DNA of 64,000 nucleotides, from assembly GCF_023715205.1 (NCBI RefSeq), contig NZ_JAMBNR010000010.1, positions 124,001-188,000 on the forward strand. Reading direction: 5' to 3'. A model generated the notes under the pieces. The model worked only from the letters and a program-made list of their open reading frames with translations. It was not told where the DNA came from and did not search any database. Position numbers and translations under genes: made by a program. Shown in pieces: positions 36,037 to 45,816 of the stretch. Positions within the stretch are counted from its first letter, which is position 1, and each line of letters opens with the position of its first letter. Origin of the DNA: Mesobacillus maritimus. GTDB taxonomy: Bacteria; Bacillota; Bacilli; Bacillales; Cytobacillaceae.

Positions 36037-36122
36037 GAGCGCCGTATGACACCGAAAGGGTCACGTACGGTGTGGGGCAGGGGAAAAGCTAGAGATAACA
36101 TCAAAGGCTTACCTATTGCCAT
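36037..36122 (+). ncRNA. Group II intron domains V and VI
   Basis: Domain V: GAGCGCCGTATGAC...GTCACGTACGGTGT (36037-36074), with the AGC catalytic triad and a GAAA loop. Domain VI follows (about 36075-36122), with GGCA/TGCC pairing and a probable branch-point A in TTACCTATTGCC. The intron's 3' end is 36122. Confidence 0.8.
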
Positions 36123-37528
36123 ATTTCTCCGGAGAATATCAGCCACGTGCCCATGACTACACGAAAGTATTGTTTGGTGAAGATAATGTGTATCGAGCCG
36201 GAACAATTGGTACCGTCGCTGAAAAGACAGCTTATGGGTATGTAAGAGGTTATCAAAATGATAACAACCTTCACATGCGTGGAGCGGAAACAGACCGATT
36301 GGTTGCAGGGTGTACCGGTGTTAAACGGACAACCGGACAGCATCCAGGGGGAATTATTGTTATCCCAGATTATATGGATGTGTTTGATTTCTCCCCAATC
36401 CAATTTCCTGCGGACTCGTTAACAAGTGAATGGCGGACAACGCATTTTGACTTCCATTCCATTCACGATAATGTTTTGAAACTTGATATTCTTGGACACG
36501 ATGACCCGACCGTTATCAGGATGCTCCAAGACTTAAGCGGGATTGACCCGAAAACAATTCCGACAGATGATCCAGAGGTTATGAAGATCTTTAGCAATAC
36601 AGAATCTCTTGGTGTAACACAGGATCAAATTATGTGTAAAACAGGAACGCTTGGGATCCCTGAGTTTGGAACAAGATTCGTTCGTCAGATGCTTGAGGAC
36701 ACAAAACCAACGACATTCTCAGAGCTTGTCCAAATCTCTGGACTGTCCCATGGGACGGATGTTTGGCTTGGGAATGCACAAGAGTTGATTCATAACAATG
36801 TATGTACGTTAAGTGAAGTAATTGGTTGTCGTGATGACATCATGGTTTACCTGATTTATCAGGGGCTTGAGCCGTCTTTCGCTTTTAAAATCATGGAGTC
36901 GGTTCGTAAAGGGAAAGGCCTAACCGATGAAATGGAAGAAGAGATGCGGAACAACAAAGTGCCAGAATGGTACATTGATTCTTGTAAAAAGATAAAATAC
37001 ATGTTTCCAAAGGCGCACGCTGCAGCTTACGTCCTAATGGCTGTCAGAATTGCTTACTTTAAAGTCCATCATCCGCTTCTTTATTATGCAGCGTACTTTA
37101 CTGTTCGTGCGGAGGACTTTGATGTCGATGCGATGGTGCGCGGTTCAGAAACGATTCGCGCGAAAGTAGAAGAAATCAATGCGAAGGGGCTAGATGCAGC
37201 TCCAAAAGAAAAGAGTTTGTTGACGGTACTAGAATTGGCTTTGGAAATGTGTGAACGAGGGTATTCCTTTAAAAAGGTTGATCTTTACCGTTCAAGTGCA
37301 ACTGATTTTATTATTGATGGGGATTCTTTAATCCCGCCTTTCAATGCGATTCCTGGACTAGGAACCAATGCGGCGATTAATATTGTAAAGGCTCGTGAAC
37401 AAGGTGAATTCTTATCAAAAGAAGACCTTCAACAGCGAGGGAAGGTTTCAAAAACAATTATCGAGTTTCTTGATAACCATGGCTGCTTAGAGGCTCTTCC
37501 AGATCAGAATCAGTTATCATTATTTTAA
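36123..37528 (+). CDS. polC: DNA polymerase III PolC, exon 2
   Basis: The 3' exon supplies the last two bases of codon 973 and residues 974-1440: [20 protein letters not shown] (palm), [48 protein letters not shown] and the fingers/C-terminal parts ending QLSLF. The spliced total of 1,440 aa agrees with about 1,437 aa in B. subtilis. No promoter or ribosome-binding site suggests separate expression; the exon depends on splicing. It ends before a strong terminator. Confidence 0.95.
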
Positions 37529-37533
37529 TGGAT

Positions 37534-37583
37534 AAAGAGTGACTTATTTCGTTCGTTGAGCTGAAATAAGTCACTCTTTTTTT
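37534..37583 (+). terminator. Terminator after polC
   Basis: Perfect 17-bp stem AAAGAGTGACTTATTTC/GAAATAAGTCACTCTTT, 12-nt loop, then TTTT. Confidence 0.95.
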
Positions 37584-37658
37584 AAAAAAAGGTCAAAAAT
37601 TGGTATCGTGAAAAGAAGCGATTGTCAAGTGAAAGCTGCCATGAAAAGCCTATTCTGT

Positions 37659-37687
37659 TTGCATTAAAATTCTGGTTATGTTATATT
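37659..37687 (+). promoter_or_regulatory. Promoter of rimP-nusA-infB operon
   Basis: TTGCAT (37659-37664), 17-nt spacer, TATATT (37682-37687), followed by a ~130-nt leader. Confidence 0.6.
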
Positions 37688-37721
37688 TTTATTGGAAATA
37701 CTAAGGATAACTCTGGCAGAT

Positions 37722-37743
37722 AAGAGTGGGGAAACCCACTCTT
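37722..37743 (+). promoter_or_regulatory. Leader hairpin of the rimP-nusA operon
   Basis: Perfect 9-bp stem AAGAGTGGG/CCCACTCTT capped by GAAA, then TCGTGTTTGTT. The tail is not a clean T-run, so it may be an attenuator or a structural leader element. Confidence 0.5.
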
Positions 37744-37822
37744 TCGTGTTTGTTATGCCCTTTTCGGGATGTATTTACAGAAGAAAACGAAGAGAGCCCA
37801 TTCCAAAAGGAGGGATATGAAA

Positions 37823-38293
37823 ATGAGCAAAGTGACAGAAGTTGTCGAGGAATTATTGACACCAATATTAACCAACTTGGACTTAGAATTAGTCGATATA
37901 GAATATGTAAAAGAAGGTAAGAACTGGTTTCTACGAATTTACATAGACAAAGAGAACGGCGTCGATATTGAAGAATGCGGAGTTGTGAGTGAACGTCTGA
38001 GTGAAAAACTAGATGAACTTGATCCGATTCCTCACAACTATTTCCTAGAGGTTTCATCGCCAGGGGCAGAACGTCCGCTCAAAAAAACGCAAGATTATCA
38101 AAAGTCCATTGGGAAAAATGTCTTTATTAAAACTTATGAACCTATTGATGGTGAAAAGACATTTGAAGGGACTTTGGCAGCATTTGATGGCGATGTGGTA
38201 ACCATTGAGGTCAAGATCAAGACTCGCAAAAAGGAAGTTACGATCCCATTTGACAAAATTGCTAGTGCACGTTTAGCCGTCACATTTTCGTAA
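37823..38293 (+). CDS. rimP: Ribosome maturation factor RimP
   Basis: A 156-aa protein required for 30S maturation. Conserved blocks: [42 protein letters not shown] and [19 protein letters not shown] 37823 is chosen over upstream in-frame starts because AAAAGGAGGG (37805-37814) lies 8 nt before it, and it gives the same length and N-terminus (MSKVTE) as B. subtilis. First gene of the rimP-nusA-rnpM-rplGA-infB-ylxP-rbfA operon. Confidence 0.97.
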   Translation: MSKVTEVVEELLTPILTNLDLELVDIEYVKEGKNWFLRIYIDKENGVDIEECGVVSERLSEKLDELDPIPHNYFLEVSSPGAERPLKKTQDYQKSIGKNVFIKTYEPIDGEKTFEGTLAAFDGDVVTIEVKIKTRKKEVTIPFDKIASARLAVTFS

Positions 38294-38365
38294 ACAAATA
38301 TTGGAAGTAATGAACAGCCTTATAAAAAATATAAATGTAAGAATTTAAAGGGGGATATGGATCTC

Positions 38366-39481
38366 ATGAGCAGTGAATTGTTGGATGCTCTGATTGTGCT
38401 TGAAAAGGAAAAGGGCATTTCAAGGGATGTGTTGATTGATGCGATTGAAGCTGCATTGGTCTCAGCATACCGCCGTAATTTTAACCAAGCTCAAAATGTG
38501 CGGATTGATTTGAACCTAGAGAACGGTTCAATGCGTGTGTTTGCTAGAAAAGAGGTTGTGGATGAGGTTTTTGATCCACGTTTGGAAATCTCCCTTGAAG
38601 AAGCACAACGACTTAATCCAAACTATGCAGTAGAAGACGTAGTCGAATTAGAAGTAACGCCAAAGGACTTTGGCCGCATAGCTGCTCAAACAGCGAAACA
38701 AGTTGTCACACAGCGAGTGCGTGAAGCGGAACGAGGAATTATTTATTCCGAGTTTATCGACCGCGAAGAAGATATTATGACTGGGATTGTCCAGAGACAA
38801 GATGCGAAGTTCATTTACGTAAGTCTTGGAAAGATTGAAGCGATTCTGCCAGTGAATGAGCAAATGCCGAATGAACAATATAAACCGCATGATCGGATTA
38901 AGGTTTTCCTTACAAAAGTAGAGAAAACAACAAAGGGTCCACAAATCTTTGTTTCCCGAACACATCCTGGTTTATTAAAGAGATTATTTGAAATTGAAGT
39001 GCCAGAAATTTATGACGGAACAGTGGAAATCAAATCTGTTGCACGTGAAGCGGGCGATCGTTCAAAAATTTCTGTTCACTCAGACAATCCTGAGGTCGAT
39101 CCAGTGGGTTCATGTGTTGGTCCAAAAGGAACACGTGTTCAAGCTGTGGTAAACGAGCTAAAAGGTGAAAAAATTGATATTGTTAAATGGTCTGAAGATC
39201 CGGTTGTATTTGTAGCAAATGCTTTAAGCCCTTCAAAAGTGCTTGATGTTATTGTCAACGAAGAAGACAAAGCAACAACAGTTGTGGTTCCTGACTATCA
39301 ACTTTCCCTTGCCATCGGGAAGCGCGGTCAAAATGCAAGATTGGCGGCAAAGTTAACTGGCTGGAAGATTGATATTAAGTCGGAAACAGATGCACGTGAA
39401 GCTGGAATCTATCCTCGTGAAGACGGAGCGCTTTTAGAAGGTTATGTCGAAGATGAGTATTTTGATGAAGAGATAGATTAA
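38366..39481 (+). CDS. nusA: Transcription termination/antitermination factor NusA
   Basis: A 371-aa RNA polymerase-associated factor that promotes pausing and hairpin termination. N-terminal domain (MSSELLDALIVLEKEKG), S1 domain (about 135-200), two KH domains (DPVGSCVGPKGTRVQAVV and LAIGKRGQNARLAAKL). It lacks the C-terminal acidic repeats of the E. coli protein, as usual in Bacilli. Start ATG 38366 is 11 nt after AAAGGGGG; the other in-frame ATG, 38357, is too close to that site. Confidence 0.97.
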   Translation: MSSELLDALIVLEKEKGISRDVLIDAIEAALVSAYRRNFNQAQNVRIDLNLENGSMRVFARKEVVDEVFDPRLEISLEEAQRLNPNYAVEDVVELEVTPKDFGRIAAQTAKQVVTQRVREAERGIIYSEFIDREEDIMTGIVQRQDAKFIYVSLGKIEAILPVNEQMPNEQYKPHDRIKVFLTKVEKTTKGPQIFVSRTHPGLLKRLFEIEVPEIYDGTVEIKSVAREAGDRSKISVHSDNPEVDPVGSCVGPKGTRVQAVVNELKGEKIDIVKWSEDPVVFVANALSPSKVLDVIVNEEDKATTVVVPDYQLSLAIGKRGQNARLAAKLTGWKIDIKSETDAREAGIYPREDGALLEGYVEDEYFDEEID

Positions 39482-39499
39482 GGGAAGAGGTGGATGAGC

Positions 39500-39781
39500 A
39501 TGAACAGCCGAAAAAAAATTCCAATGCGCAAATGTGTCGCTACTGGTGAAATGAGGCCGAAAAAAGAACTCATCCGGATTATTCGCTCAAAAGAAGGAGA
39601 AGTATCCATTGACCCGACTGGAAAGAAATCTGGCAGAGGTGCTTATCTAACAAAAGAGAAAGATACCATTCTGTTAGCGAAGAAGAAGAACATTCTTTCT
39701 AAACAGTTGGAAGCGAACATAGAGGATTCCATTTATGATGAGCTTCTAGACCTTATCGAAAAGGAGAAACGACCAATCTGA
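39500..39781 (+). CDS. rnpM: RnpM (YlxR), RNase P modulator
   Basis: A 93-aa YlxR-family RNA-binding protein; recent work in B. subtilis describes it as a modulator of RNase P. The family signature is [19 protein letters not shown] and [13 protein letters not shown]. Two ATGs are in frame; 39500 ([12 protein letters not shown]) is 9 nt from AGAGG, better than 39494. Its TGA overlaps the next ATG by one base (TGATG). Confidence 0.93.
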   Translation: MNSRKKIPMRKCVATGEMRPKKELIRIIRSKEGEVSIDPTGKKSGRGAYLTKEKDTILLAKKKNILSKQLEANIEDSIYDELLDLIEKEKRPI

Positions 39782-40080
39782 TGAATGATCAGTGGATGTC
39801 ATTGCTTGGCTTAGCCAATCGAGCACGCAAAATTATTTCTGGGGAAGAGCTAACCGTAAAAGAAATTAGAAACGGAAAGGCAAAATTAGTTCTTTTGTCA
39901 AAGGACGCCTCTTCCAATACTCACAAAAAAATTACAGATAAATGTAATTCCTATCATGTTCCATATAAGCTGGTCGATGACCGGTATAAGCTCGGCCAAG
40001 CGATTGGGAAAGACGCCCGTGTGGTTGTAGCCCTATTGGACAATGGGTTTGCAAAGAAATTATTGACGTTGCTCGATTAA
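39781..40080 (+). CDS. rplGA: RplGA (YlxQ), L7Ae-family RNA-binding protein
   Basis: A 99-aa protein of the L7Ae/L30e/S12e family that binds K-turn RNA. The fold is indicated by [37 protein letters not shown] and [17 protein letters not shown]. It overlaps rnpM by 1 nt, so its translation is coupled. A possible K-turn partner in this window is unknown. B. subtilis calls it YlxQ/RplGA. Confidence 0.93.
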   Translation: MNDQWMSLLGLANRARKIISGEELTVKEIRNGKAKLVLLSKDASSNTHKKITDKCNSYHVPYKLVDDRYKLGQAIGKDARVVVALLDNGFAKKLLTLLD

Positions 40081-40101
40081 TTCTAGCGGGGGTGAAAATA
40101 T

Positions 40102-42432
40102 ATGAGTAAAACGCGCGTGTACGAATATGCCAAAAAGCATAATGTATCGAGTAAAGACGTTATTACAAAATTAAAAGAAATGAATATAGAAGTTTCAAAC
40201 CATATGACGGCTATTGAAACGGATACGGTGAGGAGATTAGACGCTATTTTTAATAAAACAGAAAAACAACCTCAGTCAAAACAACAACAAAACCAACGGT
40301 CTTCCCAAGGTCAATCTGGCCAGGGACAACAAAATTCAGGTCAAGGTAATCAGCGCCCACAAGGTCAGGGACAACAAAAATCTGGCCAGGGACAACAACA
40401 GCGCCCGCAAGGTCAGGGACAACAAAAATCTGGTCAGGGACAACAGCGCCCACAAGGTCAAGGACAACAAAAGTCTGGCCAGGGACAACAGCGACCAGCT
40501 GGCCAAGGTCAGCAAAAATCACAAGGAAATCGCCCTCAAGGGCAAGGCGGAAAGTTCGGTGGCAATAATAACCGCAACAACAAGCGCAACAACAATCAAA
40601 ATCGTGGTAAACAAAACAACCGTGGAAAACAAAATCAAACCCACGCTACTCAACCGCCGCAAGTGAAGAAAGAGAAAGAGCTTCCAGCAAAAATTACATT
40701 CAGTGAATCTTTAACCGTTGGCGAACTAGCGAAGAAGATCCACCGTGAGCCGTCGGAAATCATCAAGAAGTTGTTTATGCTTGGAGTAATGGCAACCATT
40801 AACCAAGACTTAGATAAAGATGCAATTGAATTAATCTGTACGGATTATGGAGTTGAAGTAGAAGAAGAAATCCTAGTAGATACAACAGACCTAGAGGTGT
40901 ACTTCACAGAGGACACAGAAGACCTTCTACAGGAACGTCCTCCAGTTGTAACGATCATGGGACACGTTGACCACGGGAAAACAACGACGCTCGATTCTAT
41001 CCGTCATACAAAGGTTACCGCAGGTGAGGCAGGGGGAATTACCCAGCATATCGGTGCTTATCAAGTTGAAGAGAATGGCAAGAAGATTACTTTCTTAGAT
41101 ACACCAGGTCACGCTGCTTTTACAACCATGCGTGCACGTGGAGCAAAAATCACAGATATTACAATTCTCGTCGTTGCAGCAGATGATGGTGTCATGCCAC
41201 AAACGATTGAGGCGATCAATCATGCGAAGGCTGCCAATGTACCAATTATCGTTGCTGTTAATAAGATGGATAAAGAGAGTGCAAATCCTGACCGTGTTAT
41301 GCAAGAATTAACGGAACATGGTCTAGTCCCAGAAACTTGGGGTGGAGACACCATTTTTGTCCCAATCTCAGCTCTTAAAGGGGAAGGCATTGACAGTTTA
41401 CTTGAAATGATTCTCCTTGTAAGTGAAGTAGAAGAATATAAAGCGAATCCGAAACGTCCAGCAGTTGGTACAGTGATTGAAGCGCAATTGGATAAAGGTC
41501 GCGGTTCTGTAGCGACATTACTTGTTCAAAATGGTACTCTAAAAGTAGGAGATCCAATTGTTGTTGGAAATACATTCGGACGTGTTCGTGCAATGGTGAA
41601 CGACTTAGGACGCCGTGTGAAAGAAGTAGGACCATCCACTCCTGTTGAAATCACTGGTCTAAATGATGTACCTCTTGCGGGAGACCGTTTTGTAGTATTT
41701 GAAGATGAAAAAACAGCTCGTCAGGTTGGGGAAGCACGTGCGAGTCAAGCTCTCCAAGCGCATCGCTCTGAGAAACAAAAGATTAGCCTCGATAACTTGT
41801 TTGAACATTTGAAACAAGGAGAAATGAAAGATTTAAATCTCATTGTAAAGGCTGATGTTCAAGGTTCTGTTGAAGCTGTTGCAGCTGCTCTTCAAAAATT
41901 AGATGTCGAAGGAATTAATGTTCGTATTATTCATACAGGCGTTGGTGCCATTAATGAATCAGACATTACCTTAGCCGCTGCTTCAAATGCGATTGTCATT
42001 GGTTTCAACGTTCGTCCTGATAACAATGCAAAACGTGCTGCAGAAACGGAAGAAGTCGATATCCGTTTACACCGAATTATTTATAAAGTAATCGAAGAAA
42101 TTGAATCAGCGATGAAAGGAATGTTGGATCCTGTTTACCAAGAGAAAATAATTGGTCAAGCAGAGGTTCGTCAAACGTTCAAAGTATCAAAAATTGGTAC
42201 CATTGCAGGTTCTTATGTCACAGACGGTAAAATTACGCGTGATAGTGGTGTCCGCTTAATTCGTGATGGTATTGTTATTTTTGAAGGGGAAATTGATGCA
42301 CTCAAACGCTTCAAAGATGATGCAAAAGAAGTAGCACAAGGATATGAGTGTGGAATTACCATTAAAAACTTCAATGATGTGAAGGAAGGCGACGTCATCG
42401 AAGCATATATCATGGAAGAAGTGGAACGTTAA
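40102..42432 (+). CDS. infB: Translation initiation factor IF-2
   Basis: A 776-aa GTPase that positions fMet-tRNA on the 30S. An N-terminal IF2-associated domain (1-52) is followed by a Gln/Gly-rich linker (about 54-185) with a 15-residue unit [15 protein letters not shown] repeated about four times, then Asn/Arg-rich stretches. The G domain has [14 protein letters not shown] and NKMDK, followed by domains II, III and the fMet-tRNA-binding C-terminus. Start ATG 40102 with GCGGGGGTG upstream. The stop overlaps ylxP (TAATG). Confidence 0.97.
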   Translation: MSKTRVYEYAKKHNVSSKDVITKLKEMNIEVSNHMTAIETDTVRRLDAIFNKTEKQPQSKQQQNQRSSQGQSGQGQQNSGQGNQRPQGQGQQKSGQGQQQRPQGQGQQKSGQGQQRPQGQGQQKSGQGQQRPAGQGQQKSQGNRPQGQGGKFGGNNNRNNKRNNNQNRGKQNNRGKQNQTHATQPPQVKKEKELPAKITFSESLTVGELAKKIHREPSEIIKKLFMLGVMATINQDLDKDAIELICTDYGVEVEEEILVDTTDLEVYFTEDTEDLLQERPPVVTIMGHVDHGKTTTLDSIRHTKVTAGEAGGITQHIGAYQVEENGKKITFLDTPGHAAFTTMRARGAKITDITILVVAADDGVMPQTIEAINHAKAANVPIIVAVNKMDKESANPDRVMQELTEHGLVPETWGGDTIFVPISALKGEGIDSLLEMILLVSEVEEYKANPKRPAVGTVIEAQLDKGRGSVATLLVQNGTLKVGDPIVVGNTFGRVRAMVNDLGRRVKEVGPSTPVEITGLNDVPLAGDRFVVFEDEKTARQVGEARASQALQAHRSEKQKISLDNLFEHLKQGEMKDLNLIVKADVQGSVEAVAAALQKLDVEGINVRIIHTGVGAINESDITLAAASNAIVIGFNVRPDNNAKRAAETEEVDIRLHRIIYKVIEEIESAMKGMLDPVYQEKIIGQAEVRQTFKVSKIGTIAGSYVTDGKITRDSGVRLIRDGIVIFEGEIDALKRFKDDAKEVAQGYECGITIKNFNDVKEGDVIEAYIMEEVER
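40351..40515 (+). repeat. In-frame tandem repeat in infB, 45-bp unit
   Basis: About four nearly identical 45-bp units (CGCCCACAAGGTCAGGGACA...) encoding [15 protein letters not shown], with one extra CAA in one unit. It codes for part of the IF2 linker. Confidence 0.85.
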
Positions 42433-42713
42433 TGATTGTAGGGCTCGCTTCTTGCGAATGCTTGATCTACGATGCCCACTCGTTAAAGGAGAAACGAGCG
42501 GTTTTACAACGAATAATCTCTAGGCTGAAACAAAAATTTAATGTTTCTGTTTCAGAAGTGGATTTTCAAGATATGTGGCAGCGGACGAAGATAGCGATTG
42601 TAACGGTTTCGTCCGCTAAAACATCAACAGAGAGAGAATTACAAAATGCCCTTCAAATGATCGATTCGTTTCCAGAGATAGAACGAACCATTACAGACAT
42701 TGAATGGCTTTAA
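42432..42713 (+). CDS. ylxP: YlxP (DUF503 family)
   Basis: A 93-aa member of the DUF503/YlxP family, found between infB and rbfA in Bacilli. [50 protein letters not shown] matches the family start region (SLKEKR, NVSVSEVD). Function is not established; a role in ribosome biogenesis is inferred from context. It overlaps the infB stop by 1 nt. Confidence 0.9.
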   Translation: MIVGLASCECLIYDAHSLKEKRAVLQRIISRLKQKFNVSVSEVDFQDMWQRTKIAIVTVSSAKTSTERELQNALQMIDSFPEIERTITDIEWL

Positions 42714-42732
42714 TTTGATGAGGTGATCGAAC

Positions 42733-43098
42733 ATGGGCCATAGGGTAAATCGAGTTGGAGAACAAATGAAGAAAGAGCTTGGTGACATTATCGGCCGTAA
42801 AATCAAGGATCCCCGTATTGGTTTTGTTACGGTGACGGATGTTGAGGTAACCGGTGATCTTCAGCAAGCGAAGGTTTTTATTTCCGTTTTAGGAGACGAA
42901 GCACAAAAAGAAAACACCTTAAAGGCGTTAGCAAAAGCGAAAGGGTTTATTCGGACCGAAATTGGGCAACGAATTAGACTTCGCAAAACGCCTGAAATTA
43001 GTTTTGAATTTGATCCATCTCTTGAATATGGGAACCGGATTGATACGCTTCTTCACCAAGTTCATTCCAATAATGATGAAAAAGAACGGGAAAATTAA
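42733..43098 (+). CDS. rbfA: Ribosome-binding factor A
   Basis: A 121-aa KH-type factor for 16S rRNA 5'-end maturation and cold adaptation. Conserved: [44 protein letters not shown] and [31 protein letters not shown] precedes ATG 42733. Last gene of the nusA-infB operon before a strong terminator. Confidence 0.97.
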   Translation: MGHRVNRVGEQMKKELGDIIGRKIKDPRIGFVTVTDVEVTGDLQQAKVFISVLGDEAQKENTLKALAKAKGFIRTEIGQRIRLRKTPEISFEFDPSLEYGNRIDTLLHQVHSNNDEKEREN

Positions 43099-43103
43099 CA
43101 TAG

Positions 43104-43137
43104 AAAAATGGATAGACACTGTGTCTATCCATTTTTT
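43104..43137 (+). terminator. Terminator after rbfA
   Basis: Perfect palindrome AAAAATGGATAGACAC/GTGTCTATCCATTTTT followed by T. Confidence 0.95.
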
Positions 43138-43160
43138 AAATGCTTTAATAAATTCTTAAG

Positions 43161-43331
43161 ATCCCTTTTCTGTTTTTGAAGAGAAAAGTACGCACAATGA
43201 GCTCGGTTATAACAGAAACTAGCTTCGTAAGGAGAAGAAGAGCTCGCAAACTAAACTTTAGCCTACGAACTGACTAACTTGCGTTATAACCGGCTTGAGG
43301 ATGTTAACAATAATTTTTACAAAAAATAGCC
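43161..43331 (-). repeat. Intergenic repeat family A, copy 5 (diverged)
   Basis: Ends AGGATGTTAACAATAATTTTTACA...ATAGCC, matching the family's GGATTTTAACAACAAACTTTACG...CAGCC end; the GAGCTCGCAAACTAA core is also present. An internal inverted repeat GGTTATAAC (43205-43213)/GTTATAACC (43283-43291) is peculiar to this copy. It stops 20 bp before truB; TTGAGG-17-TACAAA inside its end could act as a promoter. Confidence 0.6.
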
Positions 43332-43351
43332 TTAAATAATTAGGAGGAAAG

Positions 43352-44269
43352 ATGGAAGGAATATTACCATTGATGAAACAAGCGGGAATGACATCACACG
43401 ACTGTGTTTTTCGCTTGCGAAAAATTTTAAAAATGAAACGAATTGGTCACACGGGAACGTTAGATCCGGATGTGACAGGGGTTTTGCCTATTTGTATTGG
43501 TCGGGCAACTAAAGTTGCAGAGTATATTACGGATGCAGGTAAGGCGTATGAAGGTGAAGTTACGATTGGTTTTTCAACAACAACAGAAGATGCCTCAGGT
43601 GAGGTTGTTAACAAAAGAAACGTTGATCGAAGTATTACGAGAGCTGAAATCTTGGATGTTCTGCAGCAATTAACAGGAGAAATCAGTCAAACTCCTCCAA
43701 TGTTTTCAGCGGTAAAAGTAAATGGGAAGCGATTGTATGAATATGCAAGACAAGGAATTGAAGTGGAGAGACCGACGCGCCAGGTTCGAATCTATAAACT
43801 TGAACTGCTTGATGAGCGTGAAGTTTTTGAAGGAGAAACCATCTCTTTTCGTTTCCGGGTCAGCTGCAGCAAAGGGACCTATGTGCGAACACTTGCCGTT
43901 ACAATTGGAGAGATTTTAGGCTACCCAGCTCATATGTCTTGGCTCCAGCGGATTCAATCTTCGACGATGACATTGGCGGATTGTTATACGCTAGCTGAAA
44001 TTGAAAAGCTAGCTGAGGATGGAAAAGTAGAGGAAGCATTAAAGCCTTTAGAAGCAGGGATTTCTCATTTGCCGAAATATGAAATAAGTGGTAAAGTAGC
44101 AGAGAAAGTGAAAAATGGTGCTTTATTGGAGATTCCGTCCCATCTAGCGGATGAAGAAGGGCCTATCGCGGTGCAATTAGCCAATGGAATGGTTATAGCT
44201 ATCTATCGCAAGCACCCTCGTAAACCGGGGCTACTGAAGCCCGATAAAGTACTAAGAAACGAGTTTTAG
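43352..44269 (+). CDS. truB: tRNA pseudouridine(55) synthase TruB
   Basis: A 305-aa enzyme forming pseudouridine 55 in the T-loop of tRNAs. MEGILPLMKQAGMTSHDCVF, then the catalytic Asp in RIGHTGTLDPDVTGVLP (about residue 40), QTPPMFSAVKVNGKRLYEYAR and CSKGTYVRTL. A C-terminal PUA-like domain is present. Start ATG 43352 follows TTAGGAGGAAAG. ribF follows 35 nt later. Confidence 0.97.
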   Translation: MEGILPLMKQAGMTSHDCVFRLRKILKMKRIGHTGTLDPDVTGVLPICIGRATKVAEYITDAGKAYEGEVTIGFSTTTEDASGEVVNKRNVDRSITRAEILDVLQQLTGEISQTPPMFSAVKVNGKRLYEYARQGIEVERPTRQVRIYKLELLDEREVFEGETISFRFRVSCSKGTYVRTLAVTIGEILGYPAHMSWLQRIQSSTMTLADCYTLAEIEKLAEDGKVEEALKPLEAGISHLPKYEISGKVAEKVKNGALLEIPSHLADEEGPIAVQLANGMVIAIYRKHPRKPGLLKPDKVLRNEF

Positions 44270-44304
44270 ACCCAAGGCTTTGTCAGAAAAGGTGAGTATG
44301 CACA

Positions 44305-45255
44305 GTGGAATTAATTAAATTGAATCACCCACATTTATATAAAAGCGAAGATTTCTCGCCACAAGTAATGGCTTTAGGATATTTCGATGGCGTTCATCTT
44401 GGTCACCAAGAAGTGATGAAGGAAGCAATCAAAATTGCGAAAGAAAAAGGGATGAAAAGTGCTGTTATGACGTTCGATCCCCATCCTTCCGTTGTTCTCG
44501 GCAAAAAGGTTCAACATGTTGAATACATTACTCCCATCGAAGAAAAAATCAGAGTAATCGAAAATATGGGTGTAGACCGTTTGTATATTGTTCATTTTAC
44601 ACGAGAATTTGCAAACCTCTTGCCACAGGAGTTTATCGACGATTATATCATTCAATTAAATGTGAAGCACGTTGTTGCCGGTTTTGATTATACATACGGA
44701 AAAATGGGCAAAGGGACGATGGAAACCATCCAGTTCCATTCGCGTGAACAATTTGAATATACAATTGTCCCTAAGTTGGCTGTCAATGGGGAGAAGGTTA
44801 GTTCCACTTTGATTCGTACTTTTCTACTTCAAGGAAAAGTAGACGCTGTTCCCCTATTATTAGGGCGGTATTACACTTCAAGCGGAGTCGTCGGTCATGG
44901 GGATAAGCGCGGCCGGACGATTGGTTTTCCTACTGCCAATGTGGATGTATTTGAGGAATTTATTCTGCCTCCAACAGGAGTTTATGCAGTACGACTATTA
45001 GTAGACGGAAAATGGCACAATGGAGTCTGCAATCTTGGCTATAAACCAACTTTTAATAATCAAAAAGCGGCAAAACCAACGGTTGAGGTTCATATCTTTG
45101 ACTTTAATCAAGATATATACGGAAAACTGGTCATTGTCGAATGGCATCAGAAGATACGTGATGAGCAAAAGTTCTCAGGTATTGATGCCTTAGTGGAGCA
45201 AATCAATCAAGATAAACAGCAAGCACTGGATTATTTTGAAAAACAATTTGCTTAG
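44305..45255 (+). CDS. ribF: Bifunctional riboflavin kinase/FAD synthetase
   Basis: A 316-aa enzyme making FMN and FAD from riboflavin (RibC in B. subtilis). N-terminal adenylyltransferase domain (MALGYFDGVHLGHQEVM, TFDPHPS, VAGFDYTYGKMGKGTME) and C-terminal kinase domain (HGDKRGRTIGFPTANV, PPTGVYAV, NLGYKPTF, VEVHIFDFNQDIYG). Start GTG 44305 follows AAAGGTGAG. No FMN riboswitch is visible upstream. Confidence 0.97.
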   Translation: MELIKLNHPHLYKSEDFSPQVMALGYFDGVHLGHQEVMKEAIKIAKEKGMKSAVMTFDPHPSVVLGKKVQHVEYITPIEEKIRVIENMGVDRLYIVHFTREFANLLPQEFIDDYIIQLNVKHVVAGFDYTYGKMGKGTMETIQFHSREQFEYTIVPKLAVNGEKVSSTLIRTFLLQGKVDAVPLLLGRYYTSSGVVGHGDKRGRTIGFPTANVDVFEEFILPPTGVYAVRLLVDGKWHNGVCNLGYKPTFNNQKAAKPTVEVHIFDFNQDIYGKLVIVEWHQKIRDEQKFSGIDALVEQINQDKQQALDYFEKQFA

Positions 45256-45257
45256 AC

Positions 45258-45286
45258 TTGCTTTTTTTGCTGAAAAGTTGTATTCT
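45258..45286 (+). promoter_or_regulatory. Promoter of rpsO
   Basis: TTGCTT (45258-45263), 17-nt spacer, TATTCT (45281-45286), immediately after the ribF stop. Confidence 0.5.
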
Positions 45287-45292
45287 ATTTAA

Positions 45293-45646
<354 letters not shown>

Positions 45647-45651
45647 TTTGT

Positions 45652-45680
45652 AAAAAGCGGGATTTTTCCCGCTTTTTTAT
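45652..45680 (+). terminator. Terminator after rpsO
   Basis: Stem AAAAAGCGGG/CCCGCTTTTT with a short loop and T-run. Confidence 0.92.
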
Positions 45681-45816
45681 TGTGTAAATAAAAGGTTTAG
45701 GTATAAAATTAATTACATATTCCTTCTTCAATTTTAGAGTTGGTTTATTCTGTACATAATAATTAACGGAGTAAGTCTTTAGGGAGTAAAATTTTATGTT
45801 TTAACCCATTTATCAT

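Larger units (their letters stand above)
33449..36122 (+). mobile_element. Group II intron inserted in polC
   Basis: A 2,674-bp intron. It begins with the canonical GUGYG motif (GTGCG, 33449-33453). The first 740 nt are structured and non-coding (domains I-III); a multi-domain reverse-transcriptase gene occupies domain IV; domains V and VI follow at 36037-36122, ending ...GCCAT. Removing exactly 33449-36122 joins A + AT to make an Asn codon and restores PDIDLNFSGEYQ, the conserved PolC sequence. TATCTGG (33721-33727) is a perfect complement of exon CCAGATA (33433-33439), and CGAATC (33729-33734) can pair with exon GATTTG (33442-33447, one G-T); these are candidate EBS/IBS contacts, although only one nucleotide separates the two intron segments, which is unusual. 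The C-terminal HNH domain suggests a mobile, retrohoming-type intron. Its encoded protein is frameshifted. Confidence 0.93.

Noticed and set aside
33449-36122. Insertion sequence or prophage fragment interrupting polC
   Set aside because: No transposase, terminal inverted repeats or target duplication; GTGCG start, domain V and RT-X-HNH coding identify a group II intron.
40351-40515. CRISPR-like direct repeats
   Set aside because: They are contiguous in-frame 45-bp units coding for the IF2 linker; no spacers.
44270-44304. FMN riboswitch for ribF
   Set aside because: Only 35 nt separate truB and ribF, far too short.
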